In this document: positions 61,947 to 64,000 of the stretch, piece by piece
How the letters are laid out: each line of letters begins with the position of its first letter
Position numbering within the stretch: the first letter of the stretch is position 1
From: Burkholderiales bacterium
GTDB lineage: Bacteria > Pseudomonadota > Gammaproteobacteria > Burkholderiales > Burkholderiaceae_F
DNA: 64,000 nt
NCBI GenBank assembly: GCA_016716275.1
Contig: JADJWR010000003.1
Location: 248,001-312,000 of the forward strand
Reading direction: 5' to 3'
Notes under the pieces: model-generated
Database searches by the model: none
The model's input: only the letters and a program-made list of their open reading frames with translations
What the model was told of the DNA's origin: nothing
Made by a program: the position numbers and the translations under genes

Positions 61947-63704
61947 TCACTTCTGCTGCTCCCGCAGCTGCCGAAGGATCGTCTCGGTCGGGTCCTCGGC
62001 CGGCGGCTGGCCGGGCGCCGGCTGTTCGGCCGGCCGCTCGCGACCGGCCTCGCCGTCGGGAAACGAAGACGGCACCTCGAACCTGATCGACTCGAGGTCG
62101 ACCTTGCCGGCCGCGTCGAGCGAGCCGATGACCAGCTGCGGAAAGGCGATCACGGCGCAGAGCATCAGCAGCTGGATGACGATGAAGGCGATGCTGCCGC
62201 GGTAGATCTCGGTGGTCGTCACCGCCCTGATCGTCCGGCCGGTGGGCCGGTCGAGGTAGTCGGACGACGCCGCGACGCTGCGCAGGTAGAACAGCGCGAA
62301 GCCGAACGGCGGCGTCAGGAACGACGTCTGCAGGTTCATCGCCAGGATCACGCCGAACCAGATCAGGTCGATGTCCAGCTTGACCGCCACTGGCGCCAGC
62401 AGCGGCACCACGATGAAGGCGATCTCGAAGAAGTCGATGAAGAAGCCGAGCACGAACACCAGCAGGTTGACCACCACCAGGAAGCCGAGCTGGCCGCCCG
62501 GCAGGTCGTCGAACAGGTGCTCGATCCAGAAGTGACCATCCGCGGCGTTGAAGGTGAAGCTGAAGACGGTGGCGCCGATCAGGATGAACAGCACGAAGCA
62601 CGACAGCCGCGTCGTGCTCTCGAGCGCCTGCTTCAGCAGCGGCCAGCTCAGCCGACGCCGCGCGAGCGCCATGATCAGCGCGCCGGCGGCGCCCATCGCG
62701 CCGCCCTCGGTCGGCGTGGCCACGCCGAGGAAGATCGTGCCGAGGACTAGGAAGATCAGCACCAGCGGCGGAATCAGCACGAAGGTGACGCGCTCGGCGA
62801 GCTTCGACAGCAGGCCGAGCCGCAGCAGGTTGCTGAGCCCCGCGAGCAGCAGCGCGACGAACGCGGCGGCGGTCATCGCCATGACGACGACCTCGTCGGT
62901 CGGCGCCGGCCCGCTGCGGCCGAGCAGCGGGTTCATCACCGAGTCATGCAACCGCGCCCAGGCGAGCGCGGCGGCCAGCGCAACGGCGGTCAGCACGAGC
63001 AGCGAGCGATGGCCGCTGGCGCCGTCCGGCTCGCGGTAGACGCGCGCCTCCGGCGGCAGCGCCGGTGCCCAGGCCGGCCGCACGAGCGCGACCAGGACGA
63101 CGAACAGCGCGTAGGCACCGACCAGCAGCAGCGCCGGCTTCATGGCCCCGGCATACATGTCGCCGACCGAGCGGCCGAGCTGGTCGGCGAGCACGATCAG
63201 CACCAGCGACGGTGGGATCGCCTGCGCCAGCGTGCCGGAGGCGGTGATCACGCCGGTGGCGATCGAGCGGTTGTAGCCGTAGCGCAGCATGATCGGCAGC
63301 GAGATCAGGCCCATCGAGATGACCGCTGCGGCGACCACGCCGGTGGTGGCCGCCAGCAGCGCGCCGACGAAGACCACCGCCAGGGCGAGGCCGCCGCGCA
63401 CCGGGCCGAACACCTGGCCGACCGTCTCCAGCAGGTCCTCGGCCATGCCGCTGCGCTCGAGGATGATGCCCATCAGGGTGAAGAACGGGATCGCCAGCAG
63501 GGTGTCGTTCTGCATGATTCCGAACAGGCGCAGCGGCAGCGCCTGGAACAGCGTCGCCGGGAACAGCCCCGCCTCCATGCCGAGGAAGCCGAACGCCAGC
63601 CCGGTGGCGGCCAGCGAGAAAGCGACCGGGAAGCCGGTCAGCAGGAACACCAGCAGGCCGGCGAACAGCAGCGGGACGAAATTCTGCGTGACGAAGGCCA
63701 GCAT
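61947..63704 (-). CDS. TRAP transporter large permease (DctM family)
   Basis: 585 residues, about 13 hydrophobic segments; Na+-coupled transport subunit. Conserved loops LLAIPFFTLMGIILERSGMA and VGALLAATTGVVAAAVISMG; the end half has VFVLGFFIDFFEIAFIVVPL and LQTSFLTPPFGFALFYLRSV. It is longer than classical DctM (about 430): an internal insert near 215-260 and a hydrophilic proline-rich C-terminal tail of about 45 residues. The start is immediately after the small permease stop. Confidence 0.94.
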   Translation of the reverse strand: MLAFVTQNFVPLLFAGLLVFLLTGFPVAFSLAATGLAFGFLGMEAGLFPATLFQALPLRLFGIMQNDTLLAIPFFTLMGIILERSGMAEDLLETVGQVFGPVRGGLALAVVFVGALLAATTGVVAAAVISMGLISLPIMLRYGYNRSIATGVITASGTLAQAIPPSLVLIVLADQLGRSVGDMYAGAMKPALLLVGAYALFVVLVALVRPAWAPALPPEARVYREPDGASGHRSLLVLTAVALAAALAWARLHDSVMNPLLGRSGPAPTDEVVVMAMTAAAFVALLLAGLSNLLRLGLLSKLAERVTFVLIPPLVLIFLVLGTIFLGVATPTEGGAMGAAGALIMALARRRLSWPLLKQALESTTRLSCFVLFILIGATVFSFTFNAADGHFWIEHLFDDLPGGQLGFLVVVNLLVFVLGFFIDFFEIAFIVVPLLAPVAVKLDIDLIWFGVILAMNLQTSFLTPPFGFALFYLRSVAASSDYLDRPTGRTIRAVTTTEIYRGSIAFIVIQLLMLCAVIAFPQLVIGSLDAAGKVDLESIRFEVPSSFPDGEAGRERPAEQPAPGQPPAEDPTETILRQLREQQK

Positions 63705-64000
63705 CTACCGGCCCTCCTGGCCGGTGGCGATCGCCGAGGGTGGGCCGTGTTCATGGCCGAGCGGGATCGGGTCCGGAATCAGGCCGCGCAGGAAGGCAAT
63801 CCGCTTGATCAGCTCGGACACGGCCTGCGCCAGCAGCAGCGTCATGCCGACCGGCACCAGCAGGTACACCGGCCAGCGGATCAGCCCGCCTGCGTTCTGC
63901 GACATCTCGCTGCTCGCCCAGGCGCGCGCGAACAGCGGCCACGACAAGTCGATCATCAGCACGCAAAGCGGCATCAGGAACACGACGATGCCGACCACGT
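63705..64000 (-). CDS. TRAP transporter small permease (DctQ family), 5' end beyond window
   Basis: C-terminal 98 residues or so of the small four-helix subunit: FLMPLCVLMIDLSWPLFARA, then GGLIRWPVYLLVPVGMTLLL, AQAVSELIKRIAFLRGLIPD. The WP residues in helix 4 are typical. It precedes the large permease with no gap. The true start lies outside the window. Confidence 0.9.
   Translation of the reverse strand, partial: VVGIVVFLMPLCVLMIDLSWPLFARAWASSEMSQNAGGLIRWPVYLLVPVGMTLLLAQAVSELIKRIAFLRGLIPDPIPLGHEHGPPSAIATGQEGR

Overview
The window is a dense, very GC-rich chromosomal segment of a Gram-negative bacterium, most probably a betaproteobacterium of the Rhodocyclales or a close relative. This placement is inferred from gene order: exbB-exbD-lpxK-Trm112-kdsB beside xseA-sodB, icd-cspA-clpS-clpA, ileS-lspA-coaBC-dut, rpsU-yqeY-dnaG-rpoD-tRNA, and rpmB-rpmG-radC-slpA-ispH. 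LPS genes (kdsB, lpxK) confirm an outer membrane. No CRISPR array, insertion sequence, prophage or rRNA gene was seen. Almost all of it looks vertically inherited, with genes packed by 1- to 4-base overlaps.

Layout. 1-3.8 kb (minus): ABC peptide-binding protein (cut by the edge), kdsB, Trm112, lpxK, exbD, exbB. 4-11.4 kb: xseA, sodB, DUF192, icd, cspA, clpS, clpA. 11.5-13.2 kb: a small cytochrome c and a flavocytochrome c sulfide dehydrogenase flavoprotein, indicating periplasmic sulfide oxidation. 13.2-18 kb (minus): acyltransferase, unknown helical protein, RRM protein, ackA and a MaoC-phosphotransacetylase fusion, giving acetyl-CoA/acetate overflow. 18-24.7 kb (minus): dut, a small membrane protein gene lying between coaBC and dut, coaBC, lspA, ileS, ribF. 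24.8-33.6 kb: purN, RsmB-type methylase, fatty acid desaturase, rpmG/rpmB, radC, slpA-ispH, chalcone-isomerase-like protein, xerD, ybaK, plsY. 33.6-41.6 kb: tsaD, then the macromolecular-synthesis region rpsU-yqeY-dnaG-rpoD, a CAU-anticodon tRNA and rhlE.

41.6-48.7 kb is the most accessory-looking block. A minus-strand set (DUF1127 protein with a long N-terminal extension, ferritin-like diiron protein, alpha/beta hydrolase) is divergent from an OmpR-type response regulator, which is followed by a 1194-residue GAF-(PAS)5-HisKA-HATPase-REC hybrid kinase. Tandem 10-bp repeats sit at the -35 position of the regulator promoter. This is the best candidate here for an undescribed regulated module. 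48.8-64 kb: D-cysteine desulfhydrase/cysteate lyase-type enzyme, racemase, metY, CoA-binding protein, gluQ, a PAS-GGDEF cyclase, LysR/pirin pair, carboxylesterase, mog, darP, pmbA, and a TRAP transporter whose binding protein converges on its permeases.

Regulatory signals that can be read directly include a heat-shock-sigma-like promoter before rpoD, a sigma70 promoter giving cspA a leader of about 155 nt, several -10 boxes so close to start codons that leaderless mRNAs are likely (clpS, purN, ybaK, darP), a hairpin just before the ribosome site of the desaturase gene, and a perfect 19-bp palindrome between darP and pmbA.
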